Shown here: positions 9,129-18,294 of the stretch, one piece after another
Layout of the letters: every line of letters begins with the position of its first letter
Numbering within the stretch: position 1 is the first letter of the stretch
From: UMGS1696 sp964621165
GTDB taxonomy: Bacteria > Bacillota > Clostridia > Oscillospirales > CAG-272
Assembly (NCBI GenBank): GCA_964621165.1
Contig: CAZULC010000005.1
Coordinates: 78,364 to 142,363, forward strand
Reading direction: 5' to 3'
DNA length: 64,000 bases
Translations under genes and position numbers: made by a program
The notes under the pieces: generated by a model
Told to the model about the DNA's origin: nothing
Seen by the model: only the letters and a program-made list of their open reading frames with translations
Databases searched by the model: none

Positions 9129-10322
9129 ATGTTTGAACGGGAGTTTTTCTTCTTTAGCGAGGGGGAGTCGGGGGAGAATATCATTTCCAACCGGGAATAT
9201 GTCGAAAAACGAAAAAAACACGAGCCGGATTACGTCAGCGAGTACATCACTATGCCAAATATAAAACACCCGGTCAGACTGGCGGGATATGCGGCGGCTC
9301 CCGATTCAGCGGATGAGGCAAGGTTCGTGCTGCAGGTCTTCCACGGGGTCTGCGAAAGGTACGAAAGATATAAACCGCTGATTCGTGAGATCGTTTCCGC
9401 TGGCGGTGTGGTCGTGATTCATGATATGCGCGGACATGGTCTTTCAATCGGCGCGGGAAAGACTGAATTCAACATGCCCGGGTTTACAGGGGACGGCGGC
9501 AGGGTCTGGCAGAACTACATAGTTGACGCGGATTTCGCACGGGAAGCGGCGATTGAGCATTACGAGGAATTTCTGGCGGATCAGTACGCTGAAGAAGACT
9601 ACGACGAACAGGGGTACAGCATCAGTGAATGGACAAAAAAACCGGCTCAGGATCTGCGCGGCCTTCCGTTTTACCTCATGGGGTTCTCAATGGGAGCCAT
9701 GGTCGCAGCAATGTATGCATCTCACGCTCATGTGAAGCTGGACGGCTTGATTTTGGCCGGTCTTCCTAAGCGGGAAAGTCCTTTGCCCCTCTCCGCCGCA
9801 CTTGCCGGACTGAACCTGATGGCGCTGTTTTTCGGCGAGAACTACCGCTCACCATTGCTGAACCGGCTCAGCATGTCGCACTACAACCGCGGCTTTCAGC
9901 GGGAGCCTTACTCGGACGGACGTTTTCTATGGTTGTCGAACGACTACGAAAACCGGATGAACTTCGCCTCGGACCCACTCTGCAATCACAAAAACCCCGT
10001 CATATTATATGAGACGCTCTTCCGGCTTGTGCGTGACGTGTATAAGCCCGCGTCGTGGGATGTGCCGGAGAAAAATCTGCCGATACTTCTGATGGCGGGG
10101 GAAAATGATCCGGTGTCCGGTGGGGATGAGGGCGTGCTGTCAGCGCAGAAATTCCTCTGCGACATGGGATTCAGGTCGGTTGACGCGCGGATGTACCAGG
10201 GCTTGCGGCACGAGATTTTCTACGACTTCGGCAGAGACGCGCCTATAGGGGATTTGATTGAGTTCGTCGGCGGCGCACATAAGGAAAGGACAGAGGACAA
10301 AATTGAAGCTGAAACTTGTTAA
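9129..10322 (+). CDS. Alpha/beta hydrolase, serine aminopeptidase S33 / lysophospholipase-like
   Basis: Serine hydrolase of about 397 residues, probably acting on an acyl ester or a peptide; the exact substrate cannot be read. Family features: VVVIHDMRGHGLSIG (oxyanion strand and HDxRGHG motif), nucleophile elbow GFSMGAM with Ser near residue 187, acid residue in LMAGENDPVSGG, and catalytic His in QGLRHEIFYDF. This is the order and spacing of monoacylglycerol-lipase-like enzymes. No signal peptide is evident. I chose ATG 9129 because AAGGAG lies 10 bases upstream; an upstream in-frame ATG at 9099 lacks an SD. It is preceded by two leader elements and overlaps the following acetyltransferase gene by 20 bases. 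Confidence 0.8.
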   Translation: MFEREFFFFSEGESGENIISNREYVEKRKKHEPDYVSEYITMPNIKHPVRLAGYAAAPDSADEARFVLQVFHGVCERYERYKPLIREIVSAGGVVVIHDMRGHGLSIGAGKTEFNMPGFTGDGGRVWQNYIVDADFAREAAIEHYEEFLADQYAEEDYDEQGYSISEWTKKPAQDLRGLPFYLMGFSMGAMVAAMYASHAHVKLDGLILAGLPKRESPLPLSAALAGLNLMALFFGENYRSPLLNRLSMSHYNRGFQREPYSDGRFLWLSNDYENRMNFASDPLCNHKNPVILYETLFRLVRDVYKPASWDVPEKNLPILLMAGENDPVSGGDEGVLSAQKFLCDMGFRSVDARMYQGLRHEIFYDFGRDAPIGDLIEFVGGAHKERTEDKIEAETC

Positions 10323-10827
10323 ACTGACAAAAGAATACCGCACTCTCCTGCTCGACATGATGGACGAATGGAGCCTGTCCGGCGAGAAAATCATACCCTA
10401 CGCCATACGCAAAACCGACTGGCACGACTTTGACGCTTACCTGAATTCGCTTGAAGCTGCTCCGGATGAAGCCGAAAAATTAAATCTCGTTCCCGACAGC
10501 ACGTATTTCTGCCTTAACGAGGACGAAGGGCGGCTTGTGGGGGCGGTCAACATCAGGCATTACCTCAACGAACATCTGCTTCTCGACGGAGGCCACATCG
10601 GGGACGGGGTCAGACCATCGGCAAGACGCCGCGGCGTGGGTACGGCAATGGTGGGGCTGGTTCTCGAAAAATGCAGGGAGCTTGGCATCATGCAGGTGCT
10701 GATGGTGTGCGACAAGGACAATATTGCTTCCGCGAAAACCATCGTCAAAAACGGCGGAGTTCTCGAGAATGAAGTCATGGTTGACGGTAAAATTGTCAAG
10801 CGGTACTGGATTGAAAACAGGCCGTGA
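10303..10827 (+). CDS. GNAT family N-acetyltransferase
   Basis: Acetyl-CoA-dependent N-acetyltransferase of about 174 residues, substrate unknown. The N-terminus KLVKLTKEYRTLLLDMMDEW is the usual GNAT opening, and the acetyl-CoA binding loop is in VRPSARRRGVGTAMV (R-x-x-G-x-G/A pattern). The best start is TTG 10303, with AGAGGA 5 bases upstream; no ATG lies nearby, and the longer frame from 10258 lies deeper inside the hydrolase gene. The overlap with the hydrolase gene suggests one transcript under the leader-element promoter. Confidence 0.8.
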   Translation: MKLKLVKLTKEYRTLLLDMMDEWSLSGEKIIPYAIRKTDWHDFDAYLNSLEAAPDEAEKLNLVPDSTYFCLNEDEGRLVGAVNIRHYLNEHLLLDGGHIGDGVRPSARRRGVGTAMVGLVLEKCRELGIMQVLMVCDKDNIASAKTIVKNGGVLENEVMVDGKIVKRYWIENRP

Positions 10828-10861
10828 AAACTACAGGGCGGCTTTCGGTCGTCGAATAAAC

Positions 10862-10902
10862 AAAAAAGGGCAGCTTTGAAATTACGGCTGTCCTTTATTT
10901 TT
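10862..10902. terminator. Bidirectional terminator between convergent genes
   Basis: AAAGGGCAGC (10865-10874) pairs with GCTGTCCTTT (10887-10896) with one G-U, and is flanked by A and T runs. It separates the acetyltransferase from the minus-strand oxidoreductase. Confidence 0.85.
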
Positions 10903-10905
10903 GCG

Positions 10906-11973
10906 TCAGAATTTCACGACTTCTCCGGTTTCTGCCGACTCAAAGGCCGCGTCAATCACCTTCATGCACCGCAGAATCTCCCTTGGCTTCACAAGCAGCT
11001 CTTCCCTGCCGTCGAGAACGTTTTTCAGGTTCTTGTAAATCGAACCCCAGTCCGTATCAAGGCCTTCCGTTGTGACCTTGGTCTCCTCGAACTCGTCGAT
11101 ATCGCGGATTTTCTGCCGGCGGATGTACCAGTCGTTGTCGTTGTAAGCCGGTCCGTCGTTTGTCGAGTAGTGTTCCTTCCTGATTGTGCGCACCTTCGCG
11201 AATCCGTCGTCCATCTCCTGCATGTAGATTCCGCCCCGGTCGCCTTCAACCACCCATCTGGGGAGAGCAACGGGGGAGTAGGTCACGACTTCCATCTGGC
11301 AGACAAGACCATCGTCAAAGGTGAGAATCAGCTTGCTGTAGTCGTCAACCTCTTCGGATTCAATAGTGTGAATCTTGGCGTAAACCGATGACACATTTTT
11401 GTCGTTGTTCAGCCAAAGAAGCTGGTCAAGCATATGTACGCCCCAGTCTGGGAGCATTCCACCGCCGTGGTCCTTCATTCCGCGCCAGTTGTACATGCAT
11501 CCGGAGCCGTTTCTGTTCATTATTCTGGACTCGATGACGTAGGGCGTACCGATTTTGCCGCTCTCTATGACGCTTTTCACAATCCGGAAATCGGAGTCGA
11601 AGCGCCTGTTCTGGTGAACCGTGTAGAATTTCCCGCATTTTTCGGCTGTCGCGATGATTTTCTCCACCTCGGCTGAATTCATTGCGGCGGGCTTTTCCGT
11701 CATTACGTTGAAGCCGTGCTCAAGCGCCATGCATGCGTAACGGCAGTGGTGATTGTTCGGAGTCGCCACTACAACAAGGTCGAAGTCCCCGTCGGCGAAG
11801 AAGTCTTCCGCGTTGTCGTAGGCTCTCATGCCAAGCTGGACAGCACATGCGCGTCTTTCCTCACGGACGTCGAATACTGCTGTGGGTGTGATTCCGATGT
11901 CGAGCCGGCGTGCGGTGTTGTAGTGGTACTCAGCCATGCTGCCGAAGCCGATTATGCCAAGTTTGTGTTCCAT
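10906..11973 (-). CDS. Gfo/Idh/MocA family oxidoreductase
   Basis: NAD(P)-dependent dehydrogenase of 355 residues, typically acting on sugars, inositols or amino-sugars. The N-terminal Rossmann fold is marked by KLGIIGFGSMAEYH (GxGxxA-like). VVVATPNNHH and the catalytic EKPAAMN motif (Lys of EKP) are present at about residues 70-100. The C-terminal domain has the WGVHMLDQLLW segment with the usual D-x-x-x-H-like active-site residues. SD AAGGAG precedes the ATG. With the GH127-like glycosidase nearby on the same strand it may serve sugar breakdown; this is inferred from context only. Confidence 0.88.
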   Translation of the reverse strand: MEHKLGIIGFGSMAEYHYNTARRLDIGITPTAVFDVREERRACAVQLGMRAYDNAEDFFADGDFDLVVVATPNNHHCRYACMALEHGFNVMTEKPAAMNSAEVEKIIATAEKCGKFYTVHQNRRFDSDFRIVKSVIESGKIGTPYVIESRIMNRNGSGCMYNWRGMKDHGGGMLPDWGVHMLDQLLWLNNDKNVSSVYAKIHTIESEEVDDYSKLILTFDDGLVCQMEVVTYSPVALPRWVVEGDRGGIYMQEMDDGFAKVRTIRKEHYSTNDGPAYNDNDWYIRRQKIRDIDEFEETKVTTEGLDTDWGSIYKNLKNVLDGREELLVKPREILRCMKVIDAAFESAETGEVVKF

Positions 11974-12015
11974 TTTGGTACTCCTTTATGATTTAAAGTT
12001 ATGTTAAGTCAATTG

Positions 12016-12532
12016 TCAGTTTTTATCAAGAAAGCTGACGAAATTATCCGGTGTCATCTCATAGTCGACCGCGGTCTGCTTCACTCCGAGCTGGTCAACA
12101 AAGCAGTCACGCCGGACTCCGGTTTTTTGAGTCCGAGACTCTCGTAGACGTGCCGTGTGCGCCTGTTTCTGAAATTGGTGTCGAGGACGATTTTGCTGTA
12201 ACCGAGGTCGCAAAAAAGCGAATTTATCAGCATGATCAAAACGACCCTTCCGATTTCCTGGTTACGGTATTCGGCTTCGCAGATTTTTATGCCGATTTCA
12301 GCCACGCCGCCGGTCATGTTCCGATAACTTGACTCGCCGATTTTCCGGCCGTCGTACTCGATTATCATCCGGCGGAAGGCGTCGTCGGAGTCGGTGGAGA
12401 TTTGTTCGGCGATCGTTTCGGCGTTGTGCTCACTCCAAGGGGAAAGCCCGCGTGAGCCATGACATTCCCATCGTTCCACCACCGCGCCAGATCTACGCAG
12501 TCTCTTTTTTCGCGTTGCGCAAGGTTGTGGAT
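12016..12532 (-). pseudogene. GNAT acetyltransferase gene broken by frameshifts
   Basis: Three reading frames together give one acetyltransferase. Segment 1 (12532 to about 12440) reads NLAQREKRDCVDLARWW then NDGNVMAHAGFPLG. Segment 2 (about 12440 to 12150) reads AETIAEQISTDSDDAFRRM through the acetyl-CoA region EYRNQEIGRVVLIML to RTRHVYESLG. Segment 3 (about 12150 to 12016) reads KTGVRRDCFVDQLG to PDNFVSFLDKN and the stop. The second junction is at a run of six A (CTCAAAAAACC), where one more A would restore the frame. No start codon is visible in segment 1, which opens directly after a TAA. Segment 2 alone could encode 133 residues but would lack both conserved ends. Confidence 0.7.
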
Positions 12533-12621
12533 TTATATGTTAAGTACATATTGTTTCCCTTCTGAATGTTATCGAATAGTATGTTTTTTATAATCCGACA
12601 GTGTAATTTTACTTTTTACGT

Positions 12622-14469
12622 TTATCTCACGTCCGCAAAGGGAAGCTCGGTCAGGCGTATGTTTGTCGCACCGTATGGGATGAACTTCACTTTTTTCGGT
12701 CGGCTGTCGAGGGCTATGGTGCTGCGTGGCTCGTGACGTGCGGTGTAGCCGAAGCCTTCCTCATACCCCCAGTCTATACAGTAGACCTCCACGTCCATCC
12801 ATGAGGGCGGAGTCTGTGGGTCGAAGGGGCAGTCGGGCAGCTCATCAGCTTCGTGAAATTGCGGCTCACTTTCGGCAAAGGCGTACTGCCATTCAGTCGT
12901 GGGACGGTACTCCCAGTCGCAGTAGGGGAATTTGCGCTCAACTCCGTTTCGGGTGTACTCGAGCATGGTGCGCTCTTCCCCGATTTGCAAAGCGTATACC
13001 AATGGCCCGCGTGTGAGGGTGTACATTCCCGTCGGACGAAGCTCAAACTTCGGCTTAAAGGTCAGTTTCAGCACCACAACCGACCTGCCAGACCAGATTC
13101 GGGTAAGATTCACGCTCTCACCGGCTTCAAAGCGCACGCCGTCTACCTCGCCGAACTCAGCAGTCCCGGGAATCCGCAGCCTCAGGGTGAACTCCGCCTC
13201 GCCGTCAACCTTAACGATATAGTTTACAACGTCGCCGAACGGGTATGCCGTGTCCGACTCGATTTTCACGGAAGTTCCGCCGATTTCAGCCGTGACGGAC
13301 GCCGGAGAGATTGCGCATACCGCTATTGTGTCGTCACTGTGAACGAATGAGTGGAGCGCAAATTTAGGCCAGCCTTGGTTGAAGTTTGCGGTGCAGCAGC
13401 CGAAGTTTGGCTCAAGTCCGTACACGCCGCTCTCGCCTGAGTTGGTGCGGTAGATGTTTCGGTTGTCCCGGTGGCGGACAGCGGAAATCTGGTTGGTCTG
13501 CTGACAGTACTGGTGCGCCCACATGTCCGGTGTAATCGTCGCCGGAAGCGCATTGTAAGAGAGCTTTTCCAGCCGGTCAGCCCAGACGTTGTTTCCAGTT
13601 GACGTAAATAGAGTTTCGTATGAGTACATGGCTTCAACCACGCCGCACAGCTCGGTCCCCTGAATGGGTGAAATCCCCGCGAGGCATTCGTCGCCGGTGA
13701 AGTGGCCCACGGCATTTCCATGGTATTTTGTCAGCATGTCGAACATTTTCTCAGGGATCGAGTCGTCAGCCTCTCCCATGACGGAGGAATAGACCCCGCC
13801 TTCCTTGATTGCCATTGCCATGTTCACCACGTGGGAGTCGTAGAGCCACTCGTTCCGCGGACGTTTGTACTGCCAATTGTCAAACAGTGCTTCAAAGTCC
13901 GTTCCCTGCCGCTTTAATTCCTCAGCCAGCTCGTCAAGCCATGGCTCGGAGTAGATTTTCTTCAAAGCGGAGATGGGAATCAGGCACTCGAACCAGCGTG
14001 ACTTTGCCCAGTTGTGAAGCGGGTGGGATTTTATGTGTTCCCTGAGGTTTATGAGTGACTTATAGACTGCTGACGGCACTCTTTCGTCACCCGAGCAGTC
14101 GTAATAGAGCATGAGAACCTTGTCAATGAGGAACAGCGCCCACATGTCATAGCCCGCTCTTTCTTCATCAGTGCAGGGGCAGAGCCAGCCGTCTTCTTTC
14201 TGTCCGGCAAGAATCGCGTCTATGTACAGCTTGACCCGTCGGATCATATCCTCATCACGGCGGAGGTAGGCCAGCGGAACAAAGCCGTCGAGCCAGTAGG
14301 GAACTCTCTCCCAGCCCTCGCAGCCTCCGCCGATCCATTTGCTGTTTTTTATGTCGTTCCAGACCTTGTCGAGGTTTCCGGACAGTCCTTGAGCCTGAAT
14401 TTCAAGCTGATTTTTGAGCCAGCCGCCGCATTCTATATTTGACGTGGTGAAGGGAGTGAATTTTTCCAT
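12622..14469 (-). CDS. GH127-like glycosidase (beta-L-arabinofuranosidase family, DUF1680)
   Basis: 615-residue protein with the (alpha/alpha)6-barrel family pattern: CEGWERVPYWLDGFVPLAY near residue 50, NEWLYDSHVVNMAMAI near 215, ELCGVVEAMYSYE near 285, and FGCCTANFNQGW near 370. The last motif carries the paired cysteines used for metal-supported Cys catalysis in GH127/GH146 enzymes. A C-terminal beta-sandwich follows (RLRIPGTAEF ... RGPLVYALQ). It would release L-arabinofuranose or a related sugar from plant polysaccharide side chains. No signal peptide, so it acts on imported oligosaccharides. SD GAAAGGA precedes ATG 14469. Exact substrate unknown. Confidence 0.85.
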   Translation of the reverse strand: MEKFTPFTTSNIECGGWLKNQLEIQAQGLSGNLDKVWNDIKNSKWIGGGCEGWERVPYWLDGFVPLAYLRRDEDMIRRVKLYIDAILAGQKEDGWLCPCTDEERAGYDMWALFLIDKVLMLYYDCSGDERVPSAVYKSLINLREHIKSHPLHNWAKSRWFECLIPISALKKIYSEPWLDELAEELKRQGTDFEALFDNWQYKRPRNEWLYDSHVVNMAMAIKEGGVYSSVMGEADDSIPEKMFDMLTKYHGNAVGHFTGDECLAGISPIQGTELCGVVEAMYSYETLFTSTGNNVWADRLEKLSYNALPATITPDMWAHQYCQQTNQISAVRHRDNRNIYRTNSGESGVYGLEPNFGCCTANFNQGWPKFALHSFVHSDDTIAVCAISPASVTAEIGGTSVKIESDTAYPFGDVVNYIVKVDGEAEFTLRLRIPGTAEFGEVDGVRFEAGESVNLTRIWSGRSVVVLKLTFKPKFELRPTGMYTLTRGPLVYALQIGEERTMLEYTRNGVERKFPYCDWEYRPTTEWQYAFAESEPQFHEADELPDCPFDPQTPPSWMDVEVYCIDWGYEEGFGYTARHEPRSTIALDSRPKKVKFIPYGATNIRLTELPFADVR

Positions 14470-14504
14470 AATTTTCCTTTCTGGGATTATACTGTTTTAT
14501 CGGT

Positions 14505-15197
14505 TTATTCGAGAGAATCCGCCAGAGAAACTATGATTTTCGCGGACTTTTCGGCGGATTTTTTCATGAAAGTTGGGTATTCCTCGTGGGCTGAACCGTC
14601 GGCACTGTCTGAAATCGCGCGTACGACGGCAAAGGGTACGTTATTCACTGCGCAGACCTGACCCACGGCTCCCCCTTCCATTTCGCAGACGATTCCGGCA
14701 AAGCTTCTGACAAGGCTGTCCTTTTTGGCTCGATCCGCGATAAACTGGTCGCCGGAGACAATATTTCCCAGCTTGGTTCTGACTCCGTTTTCCTCAGCCA
14801 AAAGCCGGATTTTTTCCGTCAGCTTCGGGTCAGCTTGAATATAAATGAGATTCAGTCCCGATATAAGCCCGACCGGGTCTCCAAGTGGGGATGTGTCCAT
14901 GTCGTGCTGAACCACCGCTTCCGCCAGAGCCACGTCACCAACCGACAGTTCCGGGGTAAGAGTTCCGCCGACTCCTGTGTTGACGACGAAGTCCGGATGG
15001 CAGGTGAGGATCATTGTCTGGGTGCAGACGGCGGCGAAGACCTTTCCGATTCCGCACACGGCGCAGACTACGTTTGTTTTGCCGATGAGACCGTTTGTGT
15101 ATGTGATTCCGCTGATGATTCTGTCCTCGCGCGAGGTCATTGCGGCTTTGATTTGTTCCGCTTCCGATTCCATAGCGGCTATTATTCCAAGTGTCAT
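14505..15197 (-). CDS. mtnN: 5'-methylthioadenosine/S-adenosylhomocysteine nucleosidase
   Basis: Cleaves MTA and SAH to adenine plus a thioribose, recycling products of SAM use. 230 residues from ATG 15197 is the normal length, starting with the family opening MTLGIIAAMESEAEQI. Other marks are NTGVGGTL, the substrate loop IVSGDQF, and the catalytic VCEMEGGAV and RAISDSAD (Asp) segments. The frame stays open upstream to TTG 15296, but that stretch is leader element F and is not part of the family, so I reject it as coding. Oddly, there is no SD just before the ATG, while a strong AAGGAGG lies upstream of the element at 15292-15286. Confidence 0.92.
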   Translation of the reverse strand: MTLGIIAAMESEAEQIKAAMTSREDRIISGITYTNGLIGKTNVVCAVCGIGKVFAAVCTQTMILTCHPDFVVNTGVGGTLTPELSVGDVALAEAVVQHDMDTSPLGDPVGLISGLNLIYIQADPKLTEKIRLLAEENGVRTKLGNIVSGDQFIADRAKKDSLVRSFAGIVCEMEGGAVGQVCAVNNVPFAVVRAISDSADGSAHEEYPTFMKKSAEKSAKIIVSLADSLE

Positions 15198-15200
15198 ATT

Positions 15201-15282
15201 GCAGGGGAACCTGTGCGGGCGGATTCGGCGTTTTTTCAGCCAAGCCAAACGACAACCCGCGATTCTGATGTAAAGCTCCCGC
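15201..15282 (-). repeat. 82-bp leader element, copy F
   Basis: Minus strand, 82 bp. GCGGGAGCT, then TCGCGGGTTGTC, then core ACGCCGAATCCGCCC, and a 3' hairpin CAGG-TTCC-CCTG. It ends only 3 bases before the mtnN ATG. The frame remains open through it, but the protein sequence is not family-like. Confidence 0.65.
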
Positions 15283-15375
15283 AAACCTCCTTCCAATTAT
15301 TTACAGAAAACTCAACGGGAGAAATGGCGTTTTTTCTTCTCCGCGAATTTTTCCTCCATTAATTTACATACGATT

Positions 15376-17286
15376 TTACAGCCCCACGCCAAAGGGATCC
15401 GCGTCGGAGGGCATGCGCCAGTCTCCACGTGGAGAAAGTGCGGCTGAGCCAACCTTGGGTCCGTCGGGAAGCGCGCTTCTCTTGAACTGCTGGGTATAGA
15501 ACCGCCGCATGAAGGTGTTGAGCCACTTTTTTATGGTATCCTCATCGTAAACTTTATCGAAAGCCGACATTGCTTCCCTGAGAATTTTGTCGGTCTCCTC
15601 GCCCCAGCGGACGAAATGGTAGAGGAAAAAGTCGTGGAGATCGTATGGGCCTACAATGTCCTCGGTTTTCTGCGCGATTTTCCCATCCTTTGCCGGCAGC
15701 AGCTCGGGACTGACAGGGGTCGCAAGCACGTCTCGCAGGGTTTCAGCCAGTCCGGTTTTGCCCTCTTCTTCCGCTACGTCGGCGCAGTATGACACGATAT
15801 GGCGGACAAGGGTCTTCGGAACTCCCGCGTTGACCCCGTAGTTTGACATGTGGTCGCCGTTGTAGGTCGCCCAGCCCAAAGCAAGCTCGGACAAATCTCC
15901 CGTGCCGATTACCAAAGCTCCCTCGGCGTTGGCGATGTCCATGATTATCTGGGTCCGCTCCCGGGCCTGTGAATTTTCGTAAACCACGGACAAATCCTCG
16001 GGATTATGGTTGATATCGCGGAAATGTAAATCCACGGCTTCTTTTATGTCTATGCACCGGAAGGAAGTCCCCAGTTCCTCAGCCATTTTTTCGGCGTTTG
16101 AACGGGTGCGGGACGTGGTTCCAAAGCAGGGCATGGTTACGGTGGTGATGGATTTTGCGTCCATACCGAGGGACTCTACAGCCTTCGCGGTAACAAGCAG
16201 TGCGAGGGTTGAGTCAAGTCCGCCGGAGAGAGCCACCACGCAGCCCCGTGAATGGGACGCACGGATTCTCTTTGACAGCCCGGCTGACTGTATTTTCAAA
16301 ATTCGGGAGCATGTTGATTTTTTGTTGTTTTCGTCTCCGGGGATGAATGGACGGGGGTTGATTGTTCCCGTGATATCGCAGTCCTTCGCTTCAAGGCTGA
16401 AGGGGATGAACCTCCCGCCGGAGACGGATTTTGACGTGTTGATTCGACTTCTGTCGTGTGTCAGGTGCTGCAAATCGCAGACGGACGTGATGATGCCCGA
16501 GTCTTTTATTCCGAAGGGTGGATTTTCCGCGATGAACGAGCCGTTCTGGGCAATAATCGAGTGGCCCGAGAAGACAAGGTCGGTGGTGGACTCCCCGATT
16601 CCCGCGTCGGCGTAAATGTAGGCTGAAATCTGCCTTCCTGACGCGGATTTGACGAGAGTTCTGCGGTAGTCGTCCTTGCCGATGGTCTCGTTTGAAGCCG
16701 AAAGATTTGCGATAACCGTGGCTCCCATTGCCGCAAGTCTGTCGGACGGCGGACCTGACACCCACAAATCCTCGCATATTTCAGCGGCAGCCCTGAGGGA
16801 CGGACATTCATTACAGGTGTAAATCAGGTTAGCCCCAAATGGAACAGTCTGTCCGCCGTATTGGATTTCACCGCTCAGCTCCGGCGTTCCCGGGTTGAAG
16901 TGGCGCAGCTCGTAGAATTCCGAGTAGTTGGGAATGTTTTCCTTCGGCGTGATTCCGAGAATTTTCCCGTTGTTTACGGCGACGGCGCAGTTGTAGAGCT
17001 TGTCCCCCACCTTCACGGGTGCGCCGATGAATGTTATTATTTTATACTTCTCCGTAGCTCCGACGATTTTCACGACGGCTTCCTCGCTCCGTCTGATGAG
17101 TGCGTCGGTGAGGAACAAATCAGAGCAGGTGTACGCGCTCACGCACAGCTCGGGAAAAACCACAACTGCCGCTCCGGCTTCATGGGCCTGCATGATCAAA
17201 TCAATGATTGATTCCGCGTTTTTTTCAGGGCATGCGACAGTCAATTCCGGCACAGCCGCCGCCAATTTGATAAATCCGTGTCTCAT
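15376..17286 (-). CDS. nadE: Glutamine-dependent NAD+ synthetase
   Basis: Last step of NAD synthesis: amidates nicotinate adenine dinucleotide with ammonia from glutamine. 636 residues. The N-terminal carbon-nitrogen hydrolase domain (about residues 1-290) has catalytic Glu in FPELCVSAY, Lys in TPKENIPNY and Cys in AEICEDLW. The C-terminal NAD synthetase domain carries the PP-loop VALSGGLDSTLALL (near 350) and GTGDLSELALGWATYNGDHM. Both domains have all expected motifs, so it can use glutamine rather than only ammonia. Confidence 0.96.
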   Translation of the reverse strand: MRHGFIKLAAAVPELTVACPEKNAESIIDLIMQAHEAGAAVVVFPELCVSAYTCSDLFLTDALIRRSEEAVVKIVGATEKYKIITFIGAPVKVGDKLYNCAVAVNNGKILGITPKENIPNYSEFYELRHFNPGTPELSGEIQYGGQTVPFGANLIYTCNECPSLRAAAEICEDLWVSGPPSDRLAAMGATVIANLSASNETIGKDDYRRTLVKSASGRQISAYIYADAGIGESTTDLVFSGHSIIAQNGSFIAENPPFGIKDSGIITSVCDLQHLTHDRSRINTSKSVSGGRFIPFSLEAKDCDITGTINPRPFIPGDENNKKSTCSRILKIQSAGLSKRIRASHSRGCVVALSGGLDSTLALLVTAKAVESLGMDAKSITTVTMPCFGTTSRTRSNAEKMAEELGTSFRCIDIKEAVDLHFRDINHNPEDLSVVYENSQARERTQIIMDIANAEGALVIGTGDLSELALGWATYNGDHMSNYGVNAGVPKTLVRHIVSYCADVAEEEGKTGLAETLRDVLATPVSPELLPAKDGKIAQKTEDIVGPYDLHDFFLYHFVRWGEETDKILREAMSAFDKVYDEDTIKKWLNTFMRRFYTQQFKRSALPDGPKVGSAALSPRGDWRMPSDADPFGVGL

Positions 17287-17351
17287 TATCAGTCTTTGTT
17301 TATCCTTTGATGAAATGATGAAATTTTTCCTTCATTATTATTTTCGACGTT

Positions 17352-18263
17352 TTATCCGAGAATCTCCTCGGCAGCATTGACCGCACATGCTCCGTCCGCA
17401 CACGCGGTAACAATCTGACGAAGCCGCTTTGTTCTTACGTCTCCTGCGGCAAACACACCTTCGACGGAAGTCTTGCAGTTCTCGCCCGCCTTGATGTATC
17501 CGTTTTCGTCAAGCTCCAGCTTCCCCCGGAACATGGCTGAGTCGGGAATCCGTCCCACCGCAACGAACAGTCCTGCGGCTTCAATCCGTTCTTTCCTGCC
17601 GTCTGTGAAGGTGATTTTCACGCCCTCGAACTTTTTCTCACCGAAAATTTCCGTCACGTTGGCACAGAGCCGGAAGTCGATATTGTCCTTTTCTTCGGCT
17701 TTTCTGACGCTGTGTCGTGCGGCGCGGAACTGGTCACGTCGGTGGACTACTATAACCTTTGAGCAAATGTTCGAGAGATAAAGTGCGTCCTCAAGTGCGG
17801 TGTCCCCTCCTCCGGCCACGACTACGGTTTTATCTTTATAAAACATACCGTCGCAGGTTGCACAGTAGGACACGCCCCGTCCGGTAAGCTCTTCCTCACC
17901 CGTCAGGCCCAGCTTTCTCGGCTTGGCACCTGTTGCGACGATCACCGCCCGGGCTTTATATTCGTTCCGTTTGGTTTTCAGGATTTTCACCTTTCCGTCG
18001 AGGTCCACGTCAATGATTTCCTCGGATTTTACGACCGCGCCGAAGCTTTTCGCCTGTTTTGACATGGCCTGATCCAATGTGAAGCCGTCGACGGAAGCAA
18101 ATCCGGGGTAGTTTTCGATGTTTGACGTGATTCCCATCTGTCCGCCGGGGGAGAATTTCTCGAAAATGACTGAGGTGTATCCGGCACGACCACTGTAGAT
18201 TGCGGCAGTATATCCTGCGGGACCGGATCCGATGATTGCTATATCGTAAATCTGTTCGTTCAT
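17352..18263 (-). CDS. trxB: Thioredoxin-disulfide reductase
   Basis: FAD flavoprotein that reduces thioredoxin with NADPH. 303 residues. FAD-binding GSGPAGYTAAIYSGRAG lies at residues 12-28, the redox-active CATCDG motif near 135, NADPH-binding VAGGGDTALEDALYL near 150, and the C-terminal FAD motif GVFAAGDVR near 270. Complete, with no fusion. Start ATG 18263 has SD AAGGTGA upstream. Confidence 0.95.
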   Translation of the reverse strand: MNEQIYDIAIIGSGPAGYTAAIYSGRAGYTSVIFEKFSPGGQMGITSNIENYPGFASVDGFTLDQAMSKQAKSFGAVVKSEEIIDVDLDGKVKILKTKRNEYKARAVIVATGAKPRKLGLTGEEELTGRGVSYCATCDGMFYKDKTVVVAGGGDTALEDALYLSNICSKVIVVHRRDQFRAARHSVRKAEEKDNIDFRLCANVTEIFGEKKFEGVKITFTDGRKERIEAAGLFVAVGRIPDSAMFRGKLELDENGYIKAGENCKTSVEGVFAAGDVRTKRLRQIVTACADGACAVNAAEEILG

Positions 18264-18294
18264 TGGTTCACCTTCAACAATATTTGATATGATG

